A DNA stretch of 64,000 nucleotides from Branchiostoma floridae (taxonomy: Eukaryota; Chordata; Leptocardii; Amphioxiformes; Branchiostomatidae): positions 19,659,694-19,723,693 of the forward strand of contig NC_049993.1 of NCBI RefSeq assembly GCF_000003815.2. Direction: 5' to 3'. Below the pieces are notes generated by a model. It did not search any database, was not told where the DNA came from, and saw nothing but the letters and a program-made list of their open reading frames with translations. The position numbers were made by a program, and so were the translations under genes. Positions 1 through 9,377 of the stretch are shown one piece after another. Within the stretch, counting starts at the first letter, position 1. Every line of letters begins with the position of its first letter.

Positions 1-1152
1 AGGCACCTCTATCTGTGGTGTAACATCCCCACCTGTAAGACCTGCAGTGTTGGTTGTGACTGTGACAGAGCAGGGCAGACTCTCTACTGCTGGCTTCTGT
101 ACATTTATACTGAACCCAGCTGACTCCTTGACCTCTTTTCTCACCAGTTCACACTTCCCTCCTGTAGCTGTGAGTTTTCTGCCAAGGTTCTCCACTCCCT
201 GGGTTATCTCAGAGACTCCTGCTTTGACTGAGGCTTTGGACTTTACTGTTGATGTGTCCATTTCTGTGGAATCCTGAATTTGTCTCCCTGCCAGGAAGAA
301 AATTGTTAAAATTTTCTATAAGGGATGAAGGAATAAACATTATTTCTTGACTGTGATCGTACGTATAGTACAGTGTATGGCAACAGCTACTAAACAACAC
401 TATTAGTACTATGGGGCTTACATACAGAATTACAAAATGTTATTGATAACTGTACACAGTCATGTAATGTATGAGTGATCAGGTCTCGCATTTGGAATAG
501 ATGTAAATGAATTGGCATACGTATATTTAGTTGTTACTAAAAATACTTCTTAATTGGCAGTCAAAAATTTATTTGGGTTTTAACAACACATCTGGTCAAT
601 TCACTGCACGTTGGTCTTAATGTCAAAGGAAAGCTCTTCAGAATAATAGATATACTTGCTTAACATAGTCGACGGAAGCAGTTTTGAATTGCAATATTTT
701 CAAAATATGGCAGTTTGAAACCACAGTCTGTCAACTTGATATGATCATAAATACTGAGTTTATAAAAGCAATAGATATAGGTCACCCCACAGATAAAGGT
801 AAACTAGCATTATAATGGTTGGGAAAATTTTTTTGTTTTTGCTCGTTCCAAGTTTAAAACCTCACACACCTTCTCTCCTCTGCTCTTGTTCAAGTTGTTC
901 AGCTTCATTGGCCAATTTGCCTTTCCCCAAACCTCGTAGAGCCTGCACAAGGAATTGTAGTTTGCCCTTCCCAATCTTATTCTCATCCTCTAGCATGTTG
1001 AACATTTCGAGCGCTGTCGCTTGCTCCACTTTTGCTTTTCCAACACCTTCACGTGCAAGAATGGCTCGTAGATTTCTGACTTCTTCCTCTGACAAGCTGT
1101 TAGAAATCTTGAGGAACAGCCGGGTTAGGGGGGAAAGTGCTGGTTCAGCCAT
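1..1152 (-). CDS. Death-effector-domain protein, 5' part (two exons: 1152-870 and 287-1)
   Basis: Exon 1 starts at an ATG at 1152-1150 in a strong context (ACCATGG) and encodes about 94 residues that read as a death effector domain, an adaptor fold used in caspase-8/FADD-type apoptosis and inflammation signalling. The helices are visible in order: LTRLFLKISNSLS, SEEEVRNLRAILA, VGKAKVEQAT, ALEMFNMLEDENKI, GKLQFLVQALRGLG and KGKLANEAEQLEQ. The exon ends with a GT donor at 869-868, leaving one codon base. Exon 2 begins after a polypyrimidine tract and AG at 289-288, supplies the missing two bases, and stays open for 95 codons to the window edge. Its product (for example KCELVRKEVKESAGFSINVQ) is not a domain I recognise. 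The RxDL motif usual near helix 6 is degenerate here (KGKL). If the splice were not used, exon 1 would stop after three more codons (TGA at 862). The DED call is firm; the partner domain and gene identity are unknown. Confidence 0.72.
288..869 (-). other. Intron of the DED gene
   Basis: AT-rich sequence between donor GT at 869-868 and acceptor AG at 289-288 (minus strand). It contains a TTTTAAC branch-point-like sequence shortly before the acceptor. No repeat or ORF of interest is seen. Confidence 0.55.
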
Positions 1153-1194
1153 GGTTGGTTTGTAACAGTGTTTCCTTCAGGGTGTGTCAGGTGT
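1153..1194 (-). other. Probable 5' UTR of the DED gene
   Basis: On the minus strand a pyrimidine-rich stretch ends in CCTCCAG at 1200-1195, a good splice acceptor 42 bases before the ATG. An upstream non-coding exon is therefore likely beyond 1200, but I could not locate it. Confidence 0.4.
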
Positions 1195-1253
1195 CTGGAG
1201 GCACAGAAATAAGATTTAGTTAGTCTTCTACTTTAAGTAGATGAAGTAAAACT

Positions 1254-1615
1254 CCCTTCAGAAGAGCCCTCACCTACCGTGGACCCACCATCTGGAACAG
1301 TCTACCACCGGACGTACGCACAGTCCCAACTCTGGCTTCCTTTAAAATAATGGGAACGGCCAAAATGAACGGACTTGAATCATGTAGCAGTTTCTCTTTT
1401 TTGTATGTATGTAAAAATTGTGTATATTATTAGACTTACAGGACTTATAAGGACCCTAAACGATGTAATTAAAACTATATCTCTGCTATATACTTTGTCT
1501 GACCCTTGCCTCTTCCCTGATGAACTCAATGAAAAGTGGCCTGCAGGCCGATTTGAGCTTTCATGAATAAATAAAGGTTCAAATAAACAAACAAACAAAC
1601 AAGTTTATGATAGTT
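1254..1615 (+). mobile_element. LINE 3' end (CR1/L2-like), RT C-terminus and 3' tail
   Basis: A reading frame from about 1260 to the TAG at 1431-1433 gives RRALTYRGPTIWNSLPPDVR and then VPTLASFK. This is the characteristic end of reverse transcriptase in CR1/L2/jockey-like LINEs. It is followed by a 3' UTR and a simple tail (AATAAATAAAGG then CAAA repeats). Its last ~150 bp recur in reverse orientation at 45183-45332, confirming a dispersed family. It is a 5'-truncated copy and not an active element. Confidence 0.75.
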
Positions 1616-1659
1616 TTGATTGGTTTAAACTGTCTTGTATTTACTATAAACTAGAAAAT

Positions 1660-1860
1660 GGCAACATTGATCATGACGTTCAGATTACAACATGCATTGC
1701 ATAATACTCAGATTACAACATGAGGTACAAAATTACTAGTAATGATAAGATATTCAGATTACAACTGTCAGCAGGTACCATGATATTCAGGTTACAATTT
1801 TACGAGGTACCAACTTGAGCTGTTCAGACTACTGGAGGTACCATGATGTGCATGAGGAAA
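1660..1860. repeat. Degenerate short tandem repeat (ATTCAGATTACAAC core)
   Basis: Five or six imperfect copies of a unit with ATTCAGATTACAAC followed by GAGGTACC, at 30-50 bp spacing. Confidence 0.5.
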
Positions 1861-2264
1861 GGAAGTATATAATATTACTTTAAGATACATGCCTCGAGAA
1901 ATACACTTAACTTCTTAAAGTCTCCCGATGATGGTTTCAATGATTTATTCACTCAACGACATATATATATAATAATGTTGTCACTTCAAGAGACCATCGG
2001 CCCAATGTGCCTTATTATTAATTATTGATGTATAATTTTGGTTGTAGTCCACTGTCACCTGCTGCTGGTCTGACCCCCTGTAGCTACTAATCAGTCTCCA
2101 CTTTATCCTGTTTGTTGCAAGGTTCCTATAATAAGCTCCTGTTGTTTTCTGGTAGTGGCCAATAATTAACATTATCATAAAGCCAGGCGCCGCGGACCAA
2201 TCAGAAGGCCCCGTTCCACGTTGGTTATGACGCCGTAACACTTCGATTCCGGCCAGGCAGGTGC

Positions 2265-2360
2265 AAATTAACACCAGTGGTGTTAATTCATTTTGAATTA
2301 ACACCAGTGGTGTTAATTCATTTTGAATTAACACCGGTGCGGGTGTTAATTCATTTTGAC
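2265..2360. repeat. Three tandem near-palindromes, ~31 bp period
   Basis: The inverted repeat TTAACACCAGTGGTGTTAA is present twice and a diverged form (CACCGGTGCGGGTG) once, joined by TTCATTTTG spacers. Each unit could form a small hairpin. A 185-codon minus-strand open frame across it (2538-1981) contains the translated repeat and shows no protein-like character outside it. Confidence 0.7.
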
Positions 2361-2549
2361 AATCAAAAGGAACGAAAGAAAGGTATATGCAGGCATTGGC
2401 CAATAAAAGGAGCAAAACATATGCCGGAGCAGACTGCAAGGGGGGAATGGCTCCTTCTGTTAACATTGATAATGAGTTTTGTTTTTCTAAAAAGCCTGCA
2501 ATGTTTCGAATATTTTCTGTGGGAAATTTTGGTTTCAAAATGCAATCTG

Positions 2550-2649
2550 NNNNNNNNNNNNNNNNNNNNNNNNNNNNNNNNNNNNNNNNNNNNNNNNNNN
2601 NNNNNNNNNNNNNNNNNNNNNNNNNNNNNNNNNNNNNNNNNNNNNNNNN
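2550..2649. other. Assembly gap (100 N)
   Basis: Exactly 100 N; the true size is probably unknown. Confidence 0.99.
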
Positions 2650-3123
2650 ATATACACCTTGGGCCGGGGCATTAACCCTTTATTGAATCACTCAGGAGTC
2701 ATTCAACAAGCAACAAAATGGCCACAATTTAGCAACAAAATGGCTGCAATTCATGTAGTGAAGAGACTTTGACCCCTCTTTGTGCTCTATCTCAACCAAC
2801 CTTCCTGTGACTCAATTATTTATAGACTACTGTAACAAGCATGTCAATGAAGCTAAAACAGAATGATGGCACAGGTTAGGGAAGAGTACAATGTATGTCA
2901 TAGGAGCCTCACCTGTATACCTCAGTCGTGAACTTGCTTCACCAGTGTCCTGGGCTTTGGCAGTCCAAGTGTGCCAAGAACTGTGGGTAAATATTAATTA
3001 GAGTTGCTTCCTTCTTAATAGGTCACAAGTACACACTGACAAACCTCTTCTCTACTAACTGTAATTGTGGTCCATCTGCTAGTGTGTGTGCATTGTTTCA
3101 TTGATGTGTACTAACTGCTCAAT

Positions 3124-3230
3124 AGACCAATCCTGTAAAACACCATATCGAACAAATAGAATGCCCTGTTCTGTTTAAAAAAAAACAGATTGGCCAATGC
3201 CGCTATGGTGTTATATCGACTGAAACAGGG
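3124..3230. mobile_element. Copy of a fold-back element family (see 34773)
   Basis: It shares CACCATATCGAACAAATAGA and flanking words with the reverse complement of the right arm of the complete fold-back element at 34773-34935. Another relative lies at 18419-18515. No intact ends are visible. Confidence 0.5.
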
Positions 3231-3989
3231 TACTCCTCCCTGACAACCAGGTAATTTGAAAATGCGTGTTTTTGAATGAAATTATGCAGGGGGAGGGGAT
3301 GGATATAGTGTGAAAACAGGACAGAAGTTTTGGATCCTCATACACTCACACAAACTGAACAAGTCAGAAGCTCTTTATCAAATTAATCTGCCATATACAT
3401 ACTTGGAAATTGGACCATAATATATTAGATAGTAAACATTCTACCTGACCTCTGCAAATACCATAAACACAGGCTTAACAGACTTGTCGCTGACGCTTGT
3501 GCCAGGTATGCAAGCATGTTCTACAGCACCGTTCAACTGTGTCAAAAATATGTAGCATGTACTCACTGAGCACATGCTATGGCAGCCTTCCTAAGGTGCA
3601 ATGTGGGGCATCTACAATGGCTCTCTTTCTTGTACTTGGTCAGAAAATAGTTTAACAATAATTTTTTACAGTCCTTTGCTTCATATGACTGACAGAACAA
3701 AATACCAAATCTATGAAGATTGCAGAGAGCATGCTTCAGAACATCTGGGCATCAATATAGGAGTATACATCTACTTCCTGCTGCTAATTGATCTCACAGC
3801 TGTTTTACAGAGACAAGAGCAAGACCAGAATTAGCAGAAGTCTGTCCCAAATACCTTAAACTGAATGCAGTCCAAAACATGGAGGTTTTGTATTCCTACA
3901 ACCTTGTGTTGTGAAATGAACTTACTTTCAGTCTCCCGGCTGGCGTCTGTGCCTCTGGGTGATTGAACCGTAAACATTCTACAATGTGG

Positions 3990-4183
3990 GGGCTCAAAAT
4001 ACTTTTTATCTGCAAACCTGCACGGGTGCAAGTAACATTGGAAATTACCTGCACCAGACAAATTTTACATGCACCACTCACTACATGGCCAGTGCAGGTT
4101 AGGTGCAGGTAGACACCAGAAATACCTGCACAGCTCCAATTCTACCTGCACTAACCTGCATATGCAGGTGGTATTTCGAGCCC
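3990..4183. mobile_element. 194-bp inverted-repeat (MITE-like) element; single-copy relative of the 54.5 kb array
   Basis: The ends are GGGCTCAAAATAC and GTATTTCGAGCCC, 12 of 13 bases complementary. The interior on the minus strand carries CACCTGCATATGCAGG, AATTGGAGCTGTGCAGG and CTACCTGCACCTAACCTGCA, which are the unit sequences of the tandem array at 54545-55621. The flanking sequence is present without the insert at about 3431-3510, a related empty site. Confidence 0.65.
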
Positions 4184-4414
4184 TGTATATTGTACCTGAC
4201 TTGTGCAAATACCGTGATCAGTCAGGCTAAACAGACATGTGGCTGAACCTTTGCAGCTAGTGACTGAAAGAAGCTAGACTAGGTAAACAAAGTGTTATCT
4301 CCAATTTGTGTTTTGTAAAGTTTTGTCATGTATGTTTATACTTGTAGATGATTGCAAAATGTGGACATGGATCATTTGTTGATATCAAATTACATGAACT
4401 TTGTTTTTTTACAG

Positions 4415-4460
4415 TCCAACTGAGAAGTCTCTTGATCTGAAGAAGTCAAGTTATAAAAAG
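4415..4460 (+). CDS. eIF2D: eIF2D exon: winged-helix segment (LDLKKSSYKK)
   Basis: Preceded by TTTTTTTACAG and followed by GTAACT. One base completes an upstream codon, then PTEKSLDLKKSSYKK follows. This is one of the best conserved stretches of the family. Confidence 0.9.
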
Positions 4461-6882
4461 GTAACTTTAGTTAAAGGTTTGATCAATAAGGTTTGCCCTT
4501 TTGTCTTGTTTACTGTACTTGACTTTTGATAATCCTTATTACATGTATCATGAAACCCATATGAATGAAAAAAAGTTACGATCATATTTATACTTTTATG
4601 TCTTAACAATTTGAGTCAAACTGAACATATGAATAAATGTTTGGTACTGTGTAACAAAAGGGACCACAGTATATATTATGTAATTACAGTGTACATGATT
4701 GTACAATCATGTGGTTCATGCATTAATGTAACAATGTCAAATTGAAAAGTACATTTGACGTGGATGCAGTTATTGTGAAATCTTTACAAGATTACAAGTC
4801 ACTGAACCCTATTCCTGCTCCTCAGCTGTCCAAGTTCCTCCAAGCCATGCAGACCCAGGGGTTAATCCAGGTCAAGGAGCTGTCCAAGGGTGTGGAGAGT
4901 GTGGTGGAGGTCAACAGGGGTCATGAGGAGTAAGATATTCTCAGCTTTCTCACTTTTCATCCAACAATCACCAAAAATTTGTTGTTCCAGCTGTAGCATT
5001 ATAAAGGCTAGAATATACTTTCTGACTATCATAATTGCTAAAGCAGTGGGCACTTTTGAAGGCTAAATATCTCTCTAATACTACTAGTAACATTGCACCC
5101 AACTGTGACCAGATTATAGCTTAAAGCAGTGGCAGGAAATATAAGACTTAATTTTATTTCAGATTTCTTTCTTTATTGGTTGATTGTTGCACAAAACGTT
5201 TCAGAGGCAATACAGCTAGCAAAGGCTATAGGTTCGCAATCAAGTAATCCTGCCGACAACGGCACTGTTAAGTTCGCAATCAAGTTCACTAAACACCCGA
5301 TCTAGATATGAGTGCATTTATTCCTCTTCTCTCATCACACACTGCCAACTCCCCCAGACTTCCTTCAGAAGTGTCCATCTCTTGCCCCCTTGGCTGGCTC
5401 CCCCTGGGGGGTTTCCACTCAACACACAACATTGATGTCTCACATACAGGATATTTTGTAAACCTATTTAAAACAAAACATATGATATACTATCACAGCT
5501 AGCTTGCTCAAGGTAATTTTGAACTTTTCCTTCCAGACTGAAGAGTTTTGAAGTCCCTGATGTTGAGCTGCCAGCTGTGGAGGTCAACGACCCCGGAACG
5601 GGCGCAGGTCCGACCTACCAGCCTCCGGAGGTCGTGGAGATGTTCAGTGTCACGGGAAACCTGGCGCCGCTGTTTAGAACTGCAGGGATCAGGTAATATT
5701 TTCACTGTCTCACTCATTCCGTCTCTCTCTCTCTCTCCCTCTCACTCATTCACACTCAGTCAGTCACTCACTCACTCACTGTAATGGGAAACCTGGCACC
5801 ACTGTTGGGATCAGTGCAGTGTTTTATTATCAAATGGCAGACAGCAAATGATCATTAGTGCCAGGAAGTTTATACCACTCGCTGCATGTCTCTGCATGTT
5901 GGATGATGGTTGGTGCCCCCTGATGTAGATATATATTGATGGCACTATAATTGTTTTTGTATTGGGATAAAGTTTTGGCCTTGTACTAATAGTTGTTATC
6001 TTCCAACATAGATAAACTTTCATGCTACAATGTAACTAAAGCTTGTTTTTGTAGCTACATTAGCTCCTTGTGCTCTTCTGGGCTTGCATCATTGTATAAT
6101 CATTATGCATAATATGTTACAGCTAGGCAGAAAATACAGCAAGTGTCTTTCAATGTTTGTCCGTTTTCCAGGAAAGGCCACGCCCTGTCCGGCCAGGAGG
6201 TTCGAGAGTTCCTGACTCAGTATGTGAAGGAGAATGAACTGGTGGATCCCAACAACAAAAGGTACAACTGAAAACTGTTGACTGTGGCTCAGGTGCACCT
6301 AGGGGGGTAGGGTACAGGGGGTTCGGACAGGGGGTGGGGTACAGGGGGTTCGGACAGGGGGTAGGGTATAGGGGGCAGGTACAGAGGGTAGTTACAGGAG
6401 TAAGGTAGGGTTAAATAGTATACACACTAAAGGTAAACAGCATTTGATTGGCCTTTGTGTCATAAAAGATGATAATAAAAATCTTTGTTGTACAATCACT
6501 TATTACAGTCTTGATTGTGCTGCAAATATTTTGTGCACCTACATTTTCAGCGCACCTGTCCCCTTACAGGAATGTTTAGCCCTTGGCTAGTTCCACCAGG
6601 ATTTCTAACCTTGTGTTCATCGATACCTCTAAGCCTTGTGTTCTCCATGTCTCAGGTTTATAGTGGTCGACCCGTTACTGTGTGACGCCTTAAGACAGAA
6701 GGGGGAGAACCTGACGCATCTTACCTGGGAGGATCTCTTCACCAGGTGAGACTTTAAGGTGTTTGTTACATTAGGTAATAGAAAAAATTGTCTAAAACTT
6801 GATTATCTGTGCAGTTATCTTATAGTAATTGTTATACCACAGTAACCATACATTTTATAATCTCAGTGGCAAAACAAGTGAA

Positions 6883-6919
<37 letters not shown>

Positions 6920-8340
6920 TACTACATAAAAGGTGTACATGTGTAGCAGGTGGCGCTCACTCACACTGGGAAGGACCCCTGCTCTTTTCGATAAGTGCAG
7001 TGGGTGCTTTAATGTAGTGCCTTGTTTCCTTATCCCCCCAGATGTTGTGATAAGATGTCCCCGTGTGCCCAGCTGATCTTCCCTGGCCAGCCTCCCGTCC
7101 TGAAGAAGGGGAAACTGGAGCCGGTCGATGTTCAAGTTCAACAGAGGTCCGGCAACAAGAAGGTAATGAAGGGGTTCACATCATCTTTTACTTAAAATTG
7201 GTAAAATGTAGGAAAACATGCATACTGTTGAACATGCATACTGTTTATTACCTGCCAAACATTTAGCATTTGTCTTTATTACCCTTGAGATCTGAAGAAA
7301 ATGAAACCCGAACAGCTTCTTTCCAAACACAAACACCTGTACCCTTACCTGTCTCACCTGTCCATGCAGTTACTCAGTGTGATATAACCAGCTGCTACCG
7401 CACCTGTCATACTGGTGTGTTATACCAAAGACCGGTTATACTGGCTATGTACATGTAAATACAGAACCTGGTGTGTTACACAGAAGGGCTATACAGTTAT
7501 ACATGTGCATGTGATGCATTTGAGTGTTGGGTTTCTAAATGAAATCCAAGACAATTGTGAACACACCTGTACTGCTCACCTGTCCATCTCACCTGTCCAG
7601 GTGACTCTGATCTACAACCTGGAGGGGTTTGGGATCCGGCCGGACACCTTTGCGCACCTGTTACAGCTGCGTGTGCAGGCGAGCACAGCTGTGAACCCCG
7701 CTCCCAACAGGAAGGCAGGTGTGCAGGTGATGGTGCAGGGGAACCAGGTGCAAACAGTCGCCAAACTGCTCATAGGTGAGGATACAGACAAACTAATAAA
7801 TAAGCAAACAAACAAACAAACAAACAAACCAACAAACAAACAGGAAGGCAGGTGTGCAGGTCATGGTGCAGGGGAACCAGGTGCACACCGTCGCCAAGTT
7901 ACTTATAGGTAAGACAAACAAACTAACTAACTAACTAACTAATAAACACTGTCACCAAGCTACTCATAGGTGAGGAAAACAAACCTGTCATAGTTATTAG
8001 GTATGAAAAGAGTGCTATGTGTGCCATTTTCTTGTACACAGCCAGTTAAATGCAAGTTGTGTTTTCTTACCTGCCAAAACTTTCAGTAGACCTATTGCTA
8101 CTTCATCATTGCCCTCAGGAAAATACCAGAAGCTGTCAGTTGTTCAAGAAAACTCTTATATATAGATTTTCTGTTTTTGTTCATCGTTCTAAGTATGGTA
8201 GGTACCTAGCTTTAACTGATTTACAAACTAAATATTATATGGATTAATGACAACTTTTTTCTGTATTGTTTTCAGACGAGATGAAGCTACCAAAAAAGTT
8301 TGTGCAGGGTGTTGAGAAGGCAGCCAAGAAGAAGAGATGA
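4415..8340 (+). CDS. eIF2D: Eukaryotic translation initiation factor 2D (ligatin), C-terminal half, eight exons
   Basis: Coding exons are 4415-4460, 4826-4929, 5537-5692, 6172-6261, 6656-6745, 7042-7162, 7601-7775 and 8276-8340 (TGA 8338-8340). All junctions are GT-AG and all phases agree, giving 281 residues. In family terms eIF2D binds the 40S ribosome and delivers or removes tRNA in GTP-independent initiation, reinitiation and recycling, as MCTS1-DENR does. The order seen is winged-helix end (LDLKKSSYKK, LSKFLQAMQ, VKELSKGVESVV), linker, SWIB/MDM2-like region (GHALSGQEVREFLTQYVKEN), then SUI1 domain (VTLIYNLEGFGI, ASTAVNPAP, GNQV) with a lysine-rich end (KKKR). Human eIF2D is about 584 residues, so roughly half is missing. 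No pre-PUA/PUA exon was recognised upstream; the first exon starts one base into a codon boundary and cannot be the start. Identification is firm; the 5' part lies in the gap at 2550, beyond the window, or is misassembled. Confidence 0.93.
4826..4929 (+). CDS. eIF2D: eIF2D exon: winged-helix end (KELSKGVESVV)
   Basis: Acceptor CTCCTCAG, donor GTAAGA at 4930. The open frame continues 5' of the acceptor to 4742, but that extension does not resemble eIF2D. LSKFLQ joins directly to the previous exon, as in known eIF2D proteins. Confidence 0.92.
5537..5692 (+). CDS. eIF2D: eIF2D exon: linker to SWIB region
   Basis: Acceptor TTCCTTCCAG, donor GTAATA. Encodes LKSFEVPDVELPAV, a proline-rich linker, and PPEVVEMFSVTGNLAPLFR, corresponding to the YxPPDI...LF segment before the SWIB domain. 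Confidence 0.9.
6172..6261 (+). CDS. eIF2D: eIF2D exon: SWIB/MDM2-like domain, first part
   Basis: Acceptor CGTTTTCCAG, donor GTACAA. Encodes KGHALSGQEVREFLTQYVKE and NELVDPNNK, typical of SWIB domains (V..Y....L.DP.....). Confidence 0.93.
6300..6405 (+). repeat. G-rich minisatellite in eIF2D intron
   Basis: Imperfect repeats of GGGTAGGGTACAGGGGG and GTTCGGACAGG. Runs of four or more G at close spacing on the coding strand make a G-quadruplex possible in the transcript. Confidence 0.6.
6656..6745 (+). CDS. eIF2D: eIF2D exon: SWIB/MDM2-like domain, second part
   Basis: Acceptor CATGTCTCAG, donor GTGAGA. Encodes FIVVDPLLCDALRQKGENLT then WEDLFTR; the VDPxLCD motif is conserved in eIF2D. Confidence 0.93.
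6884..6917. repeat. (TA)n microsatellite in eIF2D intron
   Basis: About 16 uninterrupted TA units. Confidence 0.95.
6925..7020. mobile_element. Fragment of a dispersed repeat (see 33580)
   Basis: CTTTTCGATAAGTGCAGTGG and nearby words are shared with 33580-33720, which has a near-identical phrase. No boundaries can be set. Confidence 0.4.
7042..7162 (+). CDS. eIF2D: eIF2D exon: linker to SUI1 domain
   Basis: Acceptor ATCCCCCCAG, donor GTAATG. Encodes CCDKMSPCAQLIFPGQPPVL, KKGKLEPVDVQVQQ and RSGNKK. The NKK-VT junction with the next exon matches the start of the eIF1-like fold in known proteins. Confidence 0.93.
7601..7775 (+). CDS. eIF2D: eIF2D exon: SUI1 (eIF1-like) domain core
   Basis: Acceptor CACCTGTCCAG, donor GTGAGG at 7776. 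Encodes VTLIYNLEGFGIRPDTFAHL, QASTAVNPAP and GVQVMVQGNQVQTVAKLLI. Its last 68 bases are duplicated downstream (7841-7908 and, in part, 7945-7969). Confidence 0.94.
7796..7841 (+). repeat. (CAAA)n microsatellite separating duplicated exon halves
   Basis: CAAA units with a few CCAA changes. A shorter CTAA run lies at 7918-7941 between the second and third partial copies. Confidence 0.9.
7841..7969 (+). pseudogene. Tandem partial copies of the 3' half of the eIF2D SUI1 exon
   Basis: Positions 7841-7908 copy the last 68 bases of the exon ending at 7775, including the donor (GTAAGA). Positions 7945-7969 copy the last 25 bases plus a GTGAGG donor. Copy 2 differs from the exon at 7 of 68 bases; read in frame, six are silent and one changes Q to H. 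Copy 3 keeps T-V-x-K-L-L-I with silent third-base changes. The AG before copy 2 lies in a purine-rich repeat, and splicing there from the upstream exon would be out of frame. I read these as duplication debris, not a cassette exon. Confidence 0.7.
8276..8340 (+). CDS. eIF2D: eIF2D last coding exon
   Basis: Acceptor TGTTTTCAG. Completes the SUI1 domain with DEMKLPKKFVQGVEKAAKKK then R and TGA. Conserved LPKKFVQGVEKA motif followed by a basic tail. Confidence 0.93.
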
Positions 8341-9300
8341 CGACTCTGAACCTTCATGTAGAGCTAGTGTAGGAGGAATCAGCGCTGCTTCTTCTGTCAT
8401 GTCTGGTGGCACAAAAGGCCATATCAAATGAATTTGCTGGTCCTTGGATATACACATTTGAAGTTCTTGGAAGTTCTGCCCCTTGGTACATGCAGTCTAC
8501 CTTAAACAAGAAACAAACCCATCGTTAGACAGAACTGGCGCTATTCATATCACCTAATTTATCTTTGCAGCACAGCTAAGAAAAGAACTCTACAACAGAA
8601 AGGAAAAGTCCGCTTTCGCTAGTGACCTTTTGTATGTGGCAGAGACTGTCATTGTTGTATACATGTAGGGCTGTTTAGCCATGTCCAAAGCTGTTAAGGG
8701 CTGATATCAATTAGCTACTTGCATGATTATTACTGACCGAAGCAGGCCTTACATAATACAGCCAGTAGGTACCCATCTGAGTAATGAGGCTGTTGTAACA
8801 TGCTGGAGGAACCTCCTCCAACACAGGACCCACATTTTATATACCCAACTAGTTCTTTGTATGTTCGTCCGCATTTTTGTAAGGTCTGTCGCTACCAGCC
8901 CTAGCTGCCTAGGCAGACCCATGTAATGACTTGTCTCATCGTCAATTAAGTCAAAGTCAAAGTCCAACCGAGATGCCCTTCTCTGGACTCAACCCAGGAT
9001 CCCAGTTACCAACTTACTGGAACCAGGAACTCAACTGTGAAGCTACCACCGATTGAGCTACAGGGACATCCTTGTTATGTCTTACTTCACATTCAATAGC
9101 CGGCAAATCCGATGGGTGAAGCCTAACATTAACAAAAATACCATGTAACTTACAGCAGAGTTGATAGTAACCAGACTTCATATTTATGTTTTGTTCTGCA
9201 ATATGTGGAAGAGTTGACGGACAAAAAGAAAACTACCATATGTCATGAGTTGCATATCATAAATGTTTTCAAATTAAATAACTGTCAAAAGCTACTGGTT
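8341..9300 (+). other. eIF2D 3' UTR and candidate polyadenylation site
   Basis: No further eIF2D coding sequence follows the TGA. An ATTAAA signal at 9273-9278 with a GT-rich stretch about 25 bases later (GTTGTGTTTTCCTTGTG) is the best poly(A) candidate, giving a 3' UTR of about 950 bases. It would include an antisense SINE at 8938-9077. Confidence 0.35.
8938..9077 (-). mobile_element. tRNA-derived SINE head
   Basis: The minus strand reads GGATGTCCCTGTAGCTCAAT then CGGTGGTAGC (A box) and GGGTTGAGTCC (B box). The spacing is longer than in a normal tRNA and the arms do not pair well, so this is a tRNA-like SINE and not a tRNA gene. Confidence 0.6.
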
Positions 9301-9377
9301 GTGTTTTCCTTGTGCCCTTATTTAAGTTAACTGTATCCCAAATGTAAGTGTCAGCATTGGCCATATTTTTATCCAGC

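Larger units (their letters stand above)
2650..4414. other. Intergenic or intronic stretch upstream of the first visible eIF2D exon
   Basis: No eIF2D exon (PUA or linker) could be recognised here. A segment at 3431-3510 is repeated at 3968-3989 plus 4184-4257, where it is interrupted by an inverted-repeat element. Short AT-rich sequence otherwise. Confidence 0.5.

Noticed and set aside
1981-2538. 185-codon minus-strand open frame
   Set aside because: It spans the tandem near-palindrome array (translated NELTPLVLIQ repeats), has no recognisable domain, and its 5' end abuts a gap.
4742-4825. 5' extension of the eIF2D exon at 4826 to an ATG-containing frame
   Set aside because: The extension does not resemble eIF2D, and the upstream exon at 4415-4460 joins directly to LSKFLQ with correct phase.
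7841-7908. Mutually exclusive alternative eIF2D exon
   Set aside because: The upstream AG is in a purine-rich CAAA repeat, and splicing from 7162 into it shifts the frame.
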